Source: Hypholoma sublateritium FD-334 SS-4
Lineage: Eukaryota; Basidiomycota; Agaricomycetes; Agaricales; Strophariaceae
Direction of reading: 5' to 3'
NCBI GenBank assembly: GCA_000827495.1
Contig: KN817599.1
Coordinates: 107,976 to 171,975, forward strand
DNA length: 64,000 bases
The translations under genes were made by a program, and so were the position numbers. This document shows, in pieces, positions 1 through 12,536 of the stretch. Positions within the stretch are counted from its first letter, which is position 1. Every line of letters begins with the position of its first letter. The notes beneath the pieces are model-generated. The model was given only the letters and a program-made list of their open reading frames with translations, was not told where the DNA came from and ran no database searches.

Positions 1-3000
1 ACATGACAAGAGCAATAGTCGGCAGAGCAGCTTGCTTGGTGGCGACCACGACAACGAGGTAGATCAACTAATTAAAATAACATTAGTGCACGTAAGTTTG
101 TTGTAGCCAAGATGATGCTCACGTAGACGCAAGTAGAAGGAAGGATCTAAGAGGAAGACAGCCGATCAGTTGCCCGCGACACCAATTGTGAAAAGATGTT
201 GCGTACCATGGTACCGACGAGATCAATGAATACGAAGAAGCGCATCGAGAAACAACAGAATCCGATTAGCTCCGGAAGAAGGATAAGCTCCATTAAGTTG
301 TGCACGGTCGAGTTGATCCAGCGACGACGCTGCGAGAACAAGATGCGGCGCGATTCAGGTGCCATCGTGTGCGCAATGGCATCCGGGCAGAATTTAGTCT
401 TGAACGTCGGGAAGTGCTTCATCATGAGTGTCGTCAAGAACCGATCCTCACCAAGGGAGAACAAGTTCTTCTTGTGTAACGTGTCGACGTTGGGTTCCGA
501 GTACTCCTCGATGATGCGATTGGAGATAATGATTGGCCGTCCCTTGTCAGACGTACGAATACGATAGAGCGTGAAACAACCGGGAAGACATGTGACGGAG
601 CCGAACAGACTTTCGAAGGCCTTCGACAAATGATGGGATATGTAGTATTCGTAGACTTGGATCATCGTCCACCAAGAGCCCTGCTCGTTTGTGAGCTTCG
701 TTTCACCACATACGCCAATGATGCGCGAATCATCGGCTGTTTGGGCAACGAGCCGGTTCAGTGCATCGGGGGTGACAGTCTAATAGGCATCAGCAATCAG
801 TATATTATCACGAGTGAAAATCAATTCTGTGCATACCGTATCGGCGTCCACAGTAAAGATGTATTCGTAGAAAGCAGGGTCGATACCGATGACGTTGCGC
901 ATTTGATGATAGATCTCCAGCTCCAGCGGTGACATGGGCGCGTCAAAGTGCACGCGGTTGAGGTAGTGAAGTAGTAGGATTTGAGAGTCACGCTTTCCAC
1001 GATTGCCGGGCTTTGAACGCTCAGTGGGCTTGCCGACCTTGACAATGACCATATACCTATAATGAAAACGATATTGTCAGTAAACGATAAGTCAATAAGC
1101 ACCAAAGACTTACGGCACGACGTGTCCTTCAAATTCATACAGCCCGGAGTAGACCTTGCCATAGTTGAGCGCCTTCAATCCTTCTCCAACGGACTTGAAC
1201 AACAGTGGTTCAGGATCAAGCTTAGGATCAACTCCAAGGATATCGAGAACGATACGCGGCGTCGTGCGATCGTTTCCACTTCCTATGATATTACCGTCAC
1301 ATATAATGAAGAGGAGCTTGCGTTTATCGTCGTAATTCAGCGCAGCCAAGGAATCGACGGTGCGCCGAAGTGATTCTTCGTCCTCGGTGTAACACGGTAC
1401 CTGGCAGAGGACAAATTTGTCCTGCAATTCAGGGTTACGTCTGGAGCCGAGCTGGAGAGCAGCCAAAACTTAAAAATAAGTGATATTAATAGCGACTCGA
1501 TTCATGTTAGAATGAATACGCACATTTTGTTAAGATTGAAGCCATCAAGATACCGGAGATGATAATGAGGAAATAGTTCTGGACCTGACATCTCGCCGAC
1601 TTCCTGAAATCAGCCTCGCCTGCCAGGAACACATTTGACAGACAAGCGGTGTGCTGCGCGCGATACGTCGAGTTCATACTGTTGAGAACGGTGTCTAGCG
1701 CTGTAGTGATGTCCTGCCCCGAGCGCTGCTGGAATACATCAACAAGGTCCTGGTCAAGGAAGTTGAAAAGCCCCGAATTCTGGTTCAGCCCGGCAGAATA
1801 AACGTAGTCCGTCAGGTCGTATAGAAGGGTGTGATGGATGCCCCAGATCCTGTAACCCTGTCAATTATGCCGTACAGGAGACCACAAAACAGCGAGAACG
1901 TACTTCATGATATTCTCATCCGCTGCCTGTATCGCGACTTCCTTGCGGGTGATTACCAAGGGCCCCTTGCGCATAGGCTTCATCTTAGGGAAGAACGTCT
2001 GACTATACCAGTCGGCCGGTTCGAGTCCCTCGATCGATGTCTGCAGTGCGCCGCTGATGTGGTGCGCAAGCGGAGCTACATCCGTGAAATTTTGGCGCGT
2101 CAGAGAAAGTTGGTCGTCCGTGACGAGGCCGGCGCAGCCGAGAACAAGCGGCGGCGGGAAGTAATATGTGAGGTCCTGGCCGGCCATCACCTCAAGAACG
2201 TCGGCAGAGTTACTCTTGATCGAGCCCTCGCCATTGCTGTGGTCCCCGTGGATGAAGTTCGACACGTCGTACACCTCGCCCTGGATCGCGACCCAAAAGT
2301 CCGAGTCGCCCTGGTGCTGGTTGACCTCTTCGATGCTCCATGCCTTGTCGAAGTTCGGACACAACAGGCGCCCGAACTCAATGATATAGAAAATGACGAT
2401 TGCGTTGAACAGGAAGATGAGCCAGAAGATAGTAACCTTTTCGCGCCACGCGAGACGGACGTCAGGCCGCTTCATGCGCCCAATAACGCGTAACGCGGGG
2501 CTCGGGAGCCACCATGTTGTCAGCCAAACGAGGCGGAGCCACCATTTGCGCGTCGATGTCGTCGGCAGCTCCTCGACCGCGTTCGGCGCGTCCTTGACGA
2601 CTATCCCGCTGCCAAGCTCCTTGTCCGCCCCGCGACGCCCGCCCGGCGCAAGTCCCTCGCGGCTGTCGCCACCCTTCTTGTCGTACTCAGAATCCCAGCC
2701 ATCCGCGTCGTCCACCTCGGAGAACGCCTTCCCAGCGTAGCCCGGGTTCGGCGTCGCGAGCCCTCCGCCCCCGTACTGTGGGTTTGCATCCTGATAACGC
2801 GACCCGTCTGGTAGATTCTTTGTGAGAAGGAGGTTATCTGCGCTGTCACCGAAGTATCCCCCCAATGGCTGCGGCGGCTGCAGCCCTTCGCCGCCATGCG
2901 TGAAGTCCGTGTTGTCGTCGGCAATAAGATCGTCGTCGTCGTCGCCCTCGCGCGAGCCCCGCCCTGCACGCTTCTCTGCCTCGCGCAGCGTGTCCTCAAC

Positions 3001-5384
3001 GGTCTTCCACGCGGGGTACGCAAGCCAGATCATGTCGTGCCCGCACACGTAGTCAACGCCCTCGCGCCACCCGTTCGCCCGTGCACATTGTACAATGCGC
3101 TCGTCCTCGCTGCCGCGCATCGTTGGCACGTATTTGTCACAGAATGCGCTGCGCGCGTAGTGCGCGACGAAATCAGTGCTCTTGCGCGCGACAAGATCTG
3201 GCAATAGTAGGCTGCGGATCTGCGCCTTCACGCGCCGCCGGTCGAACGAATTCGGCGAGCTCGAGTCGTTCGGGCGGATGCACGATACCGTCCATCGCGC
3301 CGTGCAGTCCAGCGCAGCGAAGAGTTCCGAGAGCGTGAAGTTCAGCTGCGCAGATACTGGGTACGTCTTTCCAGGGTCAAGTCGTGGGTGCTCAGCCTCG
3401 GGCAGTGGCGGCGTGCCATTGGGGGACAGCACAGGTGACGGCTGGCGCAGCGGCCGCGACGACACCTGCGCCTGCACGATAATTGACTCATCTTTGCTGT
3501 GCTTCTCGACGGCGAGACTGGGCCCGGAGAGGAGCTTGGACACGAAAGGCTCTGCCGAATTGCGCAGAAGCGTGACGAAAGCTGAGTCGAGGAGGTCTGT
3601 GTCCTTCTCGATAAACTGTGTCGCATCATACGAAGCCGCTCCCGCGTAGTGATTGATCCCGAACTGGCGCCGGTCTGCGGCGGTACCCGTGGTAGGGCTA
3701 GCGACAAATGACGAGTGCACGCCATATTTGGAGTTCAGCTCTTGAACGAGGTCGTCATCGCGTGCCTCCCCACTCTTGCCGGATTTGTAAGAAGAGCACG
3801 CTTTGTTGATAATGCCGAGCAGTCCGCCGGGTTTCCTCTGCGACCGCTCACTAAGCTGTGCGCCCCGGAGTAGCTCAACGCACGCGCCATTGTCCATTGT
3901 TGACACGCTCGGAAGTGACAGCCCGTCGTTGGTAATCTCGGCATTCAGTCCCACACTATTCTCGAATGTGTTGCGGAGGATGTAGGAATGGAGGATTTCG
4001 TCTGCGAGATTAATGTTGAATTCCTCGAAGCCGTTCTGGCCGTACGCTGAAATAAGGGGTTGGCTCCCTGAAAGCGACATGGAAGTGGTACCCGCAGGTC
4101 CGCGTGTTTGGTAGCCAGGCTGATCGAAAAGGATGATTTGCGACGTCACAGGGAGATCCTTGGAGCTTGGGGCGATGCGGTGATTGCACGTTTCGACAAC
4201 AAACGCGAAAAGAATTGCATACAAGTCGCGTACGCATTGGTCGCGCTGCGCCGCGCTCTGCTCCGCACTAAGGAGAACCGTGTACAATTCCTTGCGCACA
4301 TAGCTAGTCTTGTTTGTTAGGATTTGGCTGAGGTCCTCCGCTGGCACGCCCAGAAGCCTCGCAGCCTGGTCGAGGACGTGTGGGTTGCTGACAGTCGCTG
4401 AAACATCATGGGCATCACCCTCCACGAACTCGAGGTTGCCGAGGAGCAAGATGGCAACAAGGAGACTAAAAATAGCGGTCATGTGCTTGATTTTAAAGCC
4501 AAGGGCTCGCATGGCCGCACGGAGTTCGGTCATGCCGATGGAATCATCGCTGAATGGCCCAGACGGAAGTCGGTAGCAGCCTGAGGATGCAAGCAGGGCG
4601 TAGTCCGACATATCCTCGAGACTGAACATGTCCCGCTCCGCTGCTGTTGAACCGGCCAGGAATTGGTAGAAGACGTGATACGTCCGTTCTTCATGCGAAA
4701 GACGGTTAAGCCGGCTTTTGTCAAGTCCAAAAGTGAGGACTTTGGCGGCACTAAGGCCTCCTCGATCGTTGAAGTGCATTTCGAGGTACCGTCCGTGCCG
4801 AGATGCGTTTGGGTTCATGAGCGTCTTCGCGTTTCCGAACGAGTCCAAGACGGTGACAAGAGCCTTGACTTGCTCTCCCAGCTTCATTTCCCTCTTCGTG
4901 CGGGTCGAAAGCTTGATAATTTGGTTCATGAAGAGGCGTAAACTCGACGACTTTCCGGAGCCAGTAATTCCCCTGCTCGACGTTAGGGGGATTCTTATGA
5001 AAGATGTGGGATGGCTGACCTTGTGATGACACTCTGAGATTCATTTCTCCTGCGCATGAGAAGATAGACCCGGGCAGCAAGGTCGTAGAGATGGGGCTGC
5101 AGCGGCCGTGGGGAGTCGGCCATGGGTATGCTGGTGTCCTTGTAGGACTGCTCTTCGTAGTCTTGGGCACTGACATCATTGATGTTGGCAAGGGTCTTGT
5201 AGGGGTTGATTGAGACGAGATTAGTGGCTCCTATGCGAGTGTAAGGTAGGTCGGCGCGAAAGCGAGCCTGGAGAACAGCGAGGACGGTGTCGTCAGACGG
5301 GTAGATGGTTGCAGAGCCCGACGAAGAGATAAGGTCCACGAGGTTTCCCGACGCGATGGCTTGAGTATTCTGGTTTGAGGCCAT
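1..5384 (-). CDS. Chitin synthase with myosin-motor-like head (class V type), 3' end cut by window edge
   Basis: Exons: complement(<1..67, 123..146, 207..779, 837..1056, 1114..1468, 1524..1849, 1904..4972, 5020..5384). All seven introns (47-60 nt) keep phase. The enzyme polymerises UDP-GlcNAc into wall chitin at the plasma membrane. Seen in order: a degenerate myosin head with P-loop GITGSGKSS at residues 123-131, switch-I-like NPNASR and switch-II-like FDQPGYQ; membrane segments; a cytochrome-b5-like domain starting near [12 protein letters not shown]; then DLTDYVYS, the CON-type catalytic region with DADT, GEDRF and the QRRRW signature, and C-terminal membrane segments. Start ATG at 5384 is the first in frame before the motor. 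The P-loop lacks the usual GESGxGKT Glu, as is common in chitin-synthase heads, so ATPase activity is doubtful. The end of the protein lies outside the window. The family call is very secure; the class assignment is slightly less so. Confidence 0.95.
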
Positions 5385-6044
5385 GGGAGAAAGAAAAGAA
5401 CGACCGCTGACGTCGGCGTGGCCGACGATGAGCAAAGAAGGAAAACGATGAAGGAGAACTGAAGGGCTGCTGCTGAGAAGCGTGGTCGTTACTTAAGTAA
5501 TTTATCAATTTATTTCCAAAAGCCACGCACCGGCAGCGAGCCGAACCGAGGCTTTTGCGGAGGTCTGGCTTAGCATAATTTACGTAATCAAATTGAAACA
5601 CGACGCATACGGCACGATCGGCCCGGGAGCACTAATTTGAGAGGAGGAATATGTTTTGAATACGTTCATCGATTTAGTCTGTTGGATTGAATGGATGGGA
5701 GAAAGAAAAGAGGATATACGTATACAGGGTGGCTCAACCGGATTCGGGAGTAGAGGTAGAAGTAGAAGAATCTTTTGAGAATCTTTCAGCTTAACTTGAA
5801 ACGCACTTTGAACTCCTTCAACCAACTTTGCGATCCATAATTTTAAATATTTGCATTTACCTGACCTACGTTTCTGCAAATTCAGATCCTAGCAGTTTTG
5901 AAGCGGAATGAGAATTGAAGTAGGTTACAACTGTAGAAAAATGAGCTGCATCAGTCAGTTCTACTGTGTCTTTTGACGTATTGTCGTGCTCGGATGTAAG
6001 CGATCCCATCTCCCCAACCTGGCACCCCACATTGCCGTTATTGA
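5385..6044. other. Intergenic: beta'-COP 3' flank and chitin synthase promoter
   Basis: Both neighbours are on the minus strand, so this 660-bp stretch holds the end of the upstream transcript and the chitin synthase promoter. I see no separate gene. A minus-strand frame stays open through part of it but joins the last beta'-COP exon out of phase. Confidence 0.6.
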
Positions 6045-9000
6045 CTACCAGTGACAGTAGTGTTGGCTCATCAGATCTGAAAAGTTCACCGAGAAAAAAA
6101 GAGAAAACATTAAAAGACACATAACAGCGAAAGTACATATCCAACCCTAAACGCGACGCCCAACAGCTAGCATCTACGACGCATCTACAAGCACATTCTG
6201 CGCTATACGCCACGAGGATCCGCATGAGCATCGGCACAGCCACATAAAGTAACGGGAACGTACCTGACAACAGTTCCTCTTCGCGCGCCAGGGCCTCTGC
6301 CCAACCCTCCTCGAATAACTCTGCGTGTGCTGCCGGATCCGCGATCGTCGCCGCGATCTTTGCGCGCCCTTTTGTCGTTAGGTCGGCTGTCCACGATGCA
6401 ACCGCGGCCGATGCGCGACTACGAAGTGTACATTAGGTCAGATTGAAGCTGTAGGATATAAGAAAAAAGACACACCTGGGTGCATACGTGCGCGCAAAAA
6501 GCGCTGCCTCGGGTGCGCGCTGCGTCTGCTGCAGTAGCGCAACGCACGCCGCGGGGTCGCCCAGTTGCAGAGTGATCGCGAACGCAAGGTTGTTCTGTCC
6601 CTTCTCAACTGTCACGGACTTGTATCAGCGCCTGAGCAACAAAAGAAATGGGAAACTGAAAAGGACCGCGGAAGATCAAATATGGGGATGAATGTACTCA
6701 CCCGCCTTCTCCGCAAGCGCCTTGAGCCCGGCCCGCTCCCCCGTCGCTAGCAGGAGGAGCATCAGCGCACTCAGATCGCCCGCCTTTTCGAAACTCTCGC
6801 GCGCGAGGTCGAAGCGCCATACCGCGAGCGCACGGTCGCCGAGCGCCTTCCACTTCACATCCGCCTCGTTATCGGGCACGCTCCGCGCAATCTGAACCGC
6901 CGTGTCGAGGTCGTCGAGCCCAAGCGCCAGGTCGAATTTATGGTCCGGGTCCGTCGTTACAGAGAGCGCGAGCTCCTTCAGGTCTATATGGTGGACGGGG
7001 TCAGTGCAAGTGATACAAAAAATATATGGATACATACCGCGGCCCTCGAGGAAGCGCGCGACCTTGTTCAACTGTTCCTTCGGCAGGGTTGGCAGGATCT
7101 CAGCAGCCGCATCCGTATCACCGCGCAGCACAGCGGTCTGGTACTCAACGACATTGAGCGAAAGGGAGTAGCCGAAAACGCGCAGGTCCTTGTCTGCGAG
7201 ATACACGCGATTGTGAGCGGGGATGTAGCCGAGGAGGTACAGTGGCGTGTCGAGCGGGCTGATGGTATATGATTCGGTGCCGACGAAGTAGCACAGCCGG
7301 TTGGCGGCGGTCGTGTAGATGAAGCAGTCACCAACCCACTTGGCCGACTTGACGCTGAGGCAGGGTTAGTATCGCAGACTCAGCGATTTCCAGGGAAGAC
7401 GCACTTGTCCGAGATATCTGCAATGACCTCGAAGGCCTCCTCCACACCCTCGTCTGTGATCTCTGCACCTTCTTCCAACTTGTCGTTATATGCTTCGCGG
7501 TCGAAACGCAGGATGTAGAACGAGTCCTCCGATGCGATCGCGACGAGCGAGCCGGTGCCAGACCAGTACACACTCTTCGCGTCAACATCGATGCGGCGCA
7601 CGATCTCGCCGCTCTCCCAGTCCCAGAACATCACGAATCCGTTGCCCCGTGCGCCGAGCAGCGTGCCGCCGTGCAGGCTCTCGATCGACCAGCTGCCCGC
7701 GCCCTTCATGCCGACTCCTGCCCGCTCCTTGAAGTTTTTGTACACCTTTAGCTTGACTTTGCTCTCGAGCACTGCATACGTGTTCGAGTCGGGTGCCCAC
7801 GCGAACGAAATGCCGTTCCCGAAGCTCTTGTTGCGCCACGCGAGCGCGGTGTAGGTGATGTACTCGCCATCCCCGACGACGGTCACGAAGCGACCGTTTG
7901 GGGAGTGCATGAGAGCGTTGGCGAAAATCTCGGTCGAGCCGATTTCCTTGGTCGACAGTTGGATGCGGCTCCCGTCGGCGACGTCGTCGGTCGAGACCGT
8001 CTGCAGGTTGCCCGATAGCACCTCATGGTTGCGCGTGTAGATGAGCTTGCCGGAGGGATCCATGCTCAGCGTTGGCTCATCCCGCCCGAGTTTGATCACC
8101 ACCACACCCTCATCGAACCCAACAGCGACCTCGTTGGCATCTTTGCGCAGGGCAACACACCATGACCGCTCCAGCGCGTAACTCAGCGTGTTCTCAACGC
8201 GGTACGTCCCGCTATTCCAGATCTTGATCGTTCCGTCCTCGCTCCCGCTGACGATAATCGGTAGGTTCGGGTGGAAGACAGCGAACGAGACGTTGTTCGT
8301 GTGCCCTTCCATCGTCTGCACACAGCTTTTGCTGAGGTAGTCCCACACCTTGACCGTCTTGTCATCGCCCGTGGTGACCAAATACGGCTTGTCCGCACCG
8401 GGGTAGAAGTCGACATAGTTGACGCCCTTGTCGTGCGCCTCCATCGTAAAGTTGGGCTGTGATGACCCAAGCGACCACATCTTCACCGTGCGGTCGAGAC
8501 AGGCAGACACAAATGTATTGGGGTCCTTTGGGTTGAAGGCGAGGTTCATGATGTAGTGTGTGTGCCCTTCGTAAGTCTGCGCAGAATGAGCGCCCGGGAT
8601 ACACGATATACTCTACACGCACCTGGATGTTCTTCCATCCCTTGTCCCAATCCCAAGCCTTGATGGTCATGTCATCGCATCCAGTGAGTACTATACTCGC
8701 CGTCGGATGCACGGTGAGGCAACGAATGTAGTCCGGATGCGCCTCGAACGCCGTGACTTTTTCGTGCGTGTTGTAGTTGAATACACGCAGCTGGAAGTCG
8801 TCTGAGCCGGCGATGAACCAGTTCTTCCGCGCGATGAACTTGACACATCGCACAGGGACCTCAGCGACTTCGAACGTCTTGATTATCGCGCCTGTTTCAT
8901 GGTTGTAGATGTTGACCGAGCCGTTGTAGAGTCCGGTCAGGAGCCATGGCTCCGTTGGGTGAAAGTCTACGCCCTTGACGCGGTCTGACCGCGAGAATAG

Positions 9001-9071
9001 TTTTTTCTGTGCATATATTTAGAAGATTATCTGACGTCTGGGGCTGCACTCACGTTGACCTCAAACAGCAT
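6045..9071 (-). CDS. SEC27: Coatomer subunit beta' (beta'-COP)
   Basis: Exons: complement(6045..6076, 6264..6418, 6476..6608, 6702..6983, 7038..7354, 7405..8576, 8623..9006, 9054..9071), 830 aa. Beta'-COP is part of the COPI coat that carries cargo from Golgi to ER. Its WD40 propeller binds dilysine motifs and the alpha-solenoid supports cage assembly. The N-terminus reads MLFEVNKKLFSRSDRVKG, then VDFHPTEPW and WD repeats such as SGSEDGTIKIWN and ACLDRTVKMWS. These are followed by the coatomer WD-associated region (VGDCFIYTTAANRL, LLGYIPAHNRVYLADK) and a helical solenoid (PTLPKEQLNKVARFLEGR). Similarity to yeast and human beta'-COP is strong along the length. The last exon is the weakest part: the 187-nt intron is long for this genome and the model ends in about ten divergent residues. 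Exon 1 encodes only six residues. Confidence 0.96.
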
Positions 9072-10897
9072 TGTATTCTTGCTCGTCGTGGCCGCGGTAA
9101 AGGTGACGACGTGGTCAATATTGATGGATTTGGTATTAGTTACGTAATATAATTGAGCGAATTCCGGAAATTTTGATTTTATGTACTTAACTGTGACTCC
9201 TCCTTAACTCTTCCCAAACTCTTCCTCTCAACTTCCTCTCACCCAAATGCTTCCTGTCGCTTTTCTTATCCTGATATCCGTAGATAAGATCAAGCAATGT
9301 CTTCCTACTGCCTAACGGGGCAACAATCTAGTTCAATTCAATTGGCAAGTCCGAAACTTTGCTGAAACTAGCAAGAATTCTGTGGCTTTGGCCACGCAGA
9401 ACCTCATCGCTCTGGCTCTCAGTCAAGAAATTCAGCTGGAGATTCTCTACTACCGCACCTCGTCCTATACGCGTACGAGGCTGGGAATGGCGACGCGTAC
9501 GCCAATGATATCTCTCACCGCGCATTACAACCCTCGCTCTTGATCTACTTCGTATCCTTCTGGCTTCAAGTTCCTGTCGCCCCACAGCTTCCACCTGATC
9601 TCTGCGAAATCTGGTGTCCATATGCTTGTCCTCCTACGTTTTTCCGACTTTCACTGCCCCTAAGCGATCCAAGGACGCGCATGGATTCTCCTCGTACAAA
9701 AATGAGACGCATATATCTGTGTGTATTGATGTGGTTAAGTCGCGCTGACACTAGCGTCTCTTCGTAGCCTCACACACCCATCAGGATGTGGTCCATATCG
9801 TCACATCTTGGCAGTCTTTCCAGATCGCAGGACAAATCGTCGCCGTTGTCATTGCTGCAGCCGCCCGTGCTATTGAACACATATGGTATATATCAGTGCA
9901 TCCAGACAAATTATATATATCATCGTTAAACTATGCCATTACAGGACTTCTGGCCCCTCAGCATTGCAACATGGCCTATCATGCGCGTCTGCGCGTATCA
10001 GGACAACTCGTTACGTCACAGCTCTTCACGTATACCAACAAACCGTGCCCCTTCTCGCCGTACTTTAGTGGCTTCTCTTGAGACTCATGCGTGCATATAG
10101 TATGCCCAAGCTTGCGCAACGTCGCCATTGCCTAGGCTGTAAGCAATCCTAACATTTCTCCCTCTCTCTTTCAGCTCGAAAAGCCTATCACCCAGACCTT
10201 CCGAAAACCGCACTTATAACCGCGCAACATTTCGCCCACGAAGACCGCAAATATCTGGTGCATCTGTTCACTCCATGTGCATCTCAAATAACCGCTCCCC
10301 TTGCTCTTCTGTGCAATAAGCTGCATATTATATTTTTCGCCTGAATGCACCTTGAAGAGCCGCTTCGCCGGTTCCGGAGATCTCTACCAAATCCTTCGCA
10401 GAGACTGTTATGAGACTGGACATCACAAGGATCGGAACGATTCACTGAAGCTGGGCTAGCACTTCGCGAGACCTCCTTGCAGAAAAGAAGTTCTAAGCCT
10501 TTTTATGTAGATGCAGCAAAAAAATGTTTCAGGGAAATATGTAATGCAAAACGTACCAAATTGTCCAAAAGACGGAGCGCCATGTCGTGTGCGCATTGAG
10601 CGCAATACACACCGTTCACATGTGTTCGCATACTTTTACGTTTCGGCCACCGAACTAAACACTGATGAGCTGATTCGGGAAAGGAACGTGCCACATTAAC
10701 ATACCCAAAAATGTCCATTATCAACGATGCCACTCACCGCACCCTTTCCTCTTAACCACCACTGTGGATTGAAGTTTCTATACAGCAAACTGACATATCC
10801 TCGTACGGCTTTAAAGATCAATTATCGTAAGTCTTGTCTCCCGCCCTCTCTACTCGTGCCGTGAGGCCTAACAGACCTTTACAACTTCCACAGTAAC
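9072..10897. other. Intergenic, no gene recognised
   Basis: This 1.8-kb stretch separates the 5' end of beta'-COP (minus) from FunK1-1 (plus), so it should hold two divergent promoters. Open frames near 9.3-10.1 kb are short, lack splice-supported extensions and resemble nothing I know. Confidence 0.5.
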
Positions 10898-12536
10898 ATG
10901 AACAAGAATCCTATCACTATAGAGGTCGCCGAGGAGATCTTTCAACCTTACACTACCGCTATAGAAAAGAACTCTCTCCAGAACTACATCGCAGACAATT
11001 TGAATGGATTAAGCGTCCGCAACTTCGTTCAATCCGTCTGGGGAATAGACCCCGATCACGCTCAAGAAATTCTGAACCACGCGCCAAACATTTCTGCCGA
11101 CTCGACGACAGAATATAGACAGGCCATCGCCTCCAAACAGACACCCAACCCATCTGATCTTCACCACGCATTTCGCCAGATATCCTCAGAGTTACTGAAG
11201 CAAATAGGCACCACGCTCTCGCTTGACCATCACGCGCTTGACACGATGTTGTGGCAAGGACCCGGCGTTGTGGCATTACGGTCCGCTCCACCCGAGCCTC
11301 CTGCAAATACGACATCGGATCGTAGCGAGCTTAGATCGACTGGGATCACAATTGACGGTCTTCGGGCTAGCCTTTGGTACTGCGACAGGTCCGTTGGCTG
11401 GCGCAGTAACGTCTCTGATTTCGGGATACCCGAGGGCGCTGCCAATCTTGGGCTTGCCCTATTTGCTCTCAGTCGCTACAACATGCATCAATATCAGCCC
11501 TCCGAAAAGCGCCAATCGCTGGATACGATTATCTCGAAACATGGTTTTCTTGTACGGAAACCAGTTACTATATCAGGCGTCACCGACGCTGTCCCCACAA
11601 AAAATATGAGCTGCAAGACTATTCGTGTGATTGCCAACGACCGTTACAAGAACATCTGGAAAGCAACGTCTACTGACGAATTTAAACGTGCATTTCTTGA
11701 CTGTATGAGAGGTATGTACAAGTGTTCTTCGAAACTCTTGAACAACTGTTTATTCCGTGAAATTAGCTCATTACTATGCATGGAACGCAAGAAAACTCCA
11801 TCACGAAATCGACGAGCACGATTTCATGATATTCCAGCCCGCAACAGACGCGACCACAGATTGCACGGGAGATCACAAGCCTATCTCTGCATCCTCGTTT
11901 GGAGTTTTCGTTGATATTGATACGGTGGTGCCCGCAATATCGCCGGAAGATAATATTCAGCTCGGTGTCTCAGACCCGCACCATCGTATTCTCTCTCCCT
12001 TGCGATTTGTAGCTATGGATATTCTGCACGATGACATTTGTCTCCGGAAAGCTGCAAAGAACAACTCTAGCCCCCCGAGTTCTAATAGCGAACTCGAGAA
12101 AACCAGCTCGCATCTCATGACTCCCCGTTTCCATCTGTATCGCTACGATCTGGAGTCCTTTTACTACGTCCTTGTTTGGGCATGTACCCACTATGACCTG
12201 CGGAGGAATAGTCGATTGAAGTCAAGATCATACCGCTTGTCACTTTGGGCATCTCCGCTTGTGGATAATGTGCGCATGGCCAAGAGAAGATCGTGCCCTA
12301 GTCGTATTTGGGAACTGGAGGACCGCATGCTCTACGAATGGGAAAGTGTATGGAGGAATTGGGTCACTCCTCTGGTGTCAATGTTTGCTACCGGCTTGAG
12401 AGGAGTAGAACACTCTTACTGTCAAGACCAGACTGGCGTTGATTTCGACACGGGTGGTGGACGGATAACTTTCAAGAAGTTTATGGAGGCTATAGGAGAA
12501 GATCTACCTGACGATTCTGCACCTGACAAAGCTTGA
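10898..12536 (+). CDS. FunK1-1: degenerate fungal-type protein kinase
   Basis: Exons 10898..11711 and 11767..12536, 527 aa; the intron sits exactly where the three paralogues have one. The FunK1 family (Pfam Pkinase_fungal) is a kinase-like group expanded in mushroom-forming fungi; substrates are mostly unknown. The N-terminus (FVQSVWGID) aligns with FunK1-2 (FVQQVWGLD), and the end keeps FHLYRYDLESFYYVLVWA. The catalytic loop reads LHHEIDEHDFMI where FunK1-2 has LHRDISENNLMI: catalytic Asp is Glu, metal-binding Asn is Asp. The DFG-like site reads VDID. About 130 residues are missing between NMHQYQP and NDRYKNIWKA, the segment carrying the ATP-site Lys and following strands in the paralogues. 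The frame is open, so it may encode a stable pseudokinase, but phosphotransfer looks unlikely. Start ATG is the first in frame. Confidence 0.75.

Noticed and set aside
6044..6100. A longer C-terminus for beta'-COP through the open minus frame SDEPTLLSLVV
   Set aside because: The 187-nt intron leaves phase 1, so that frame cannot join; the in-phase reading ends after ten residues. Transcript data could still change this.
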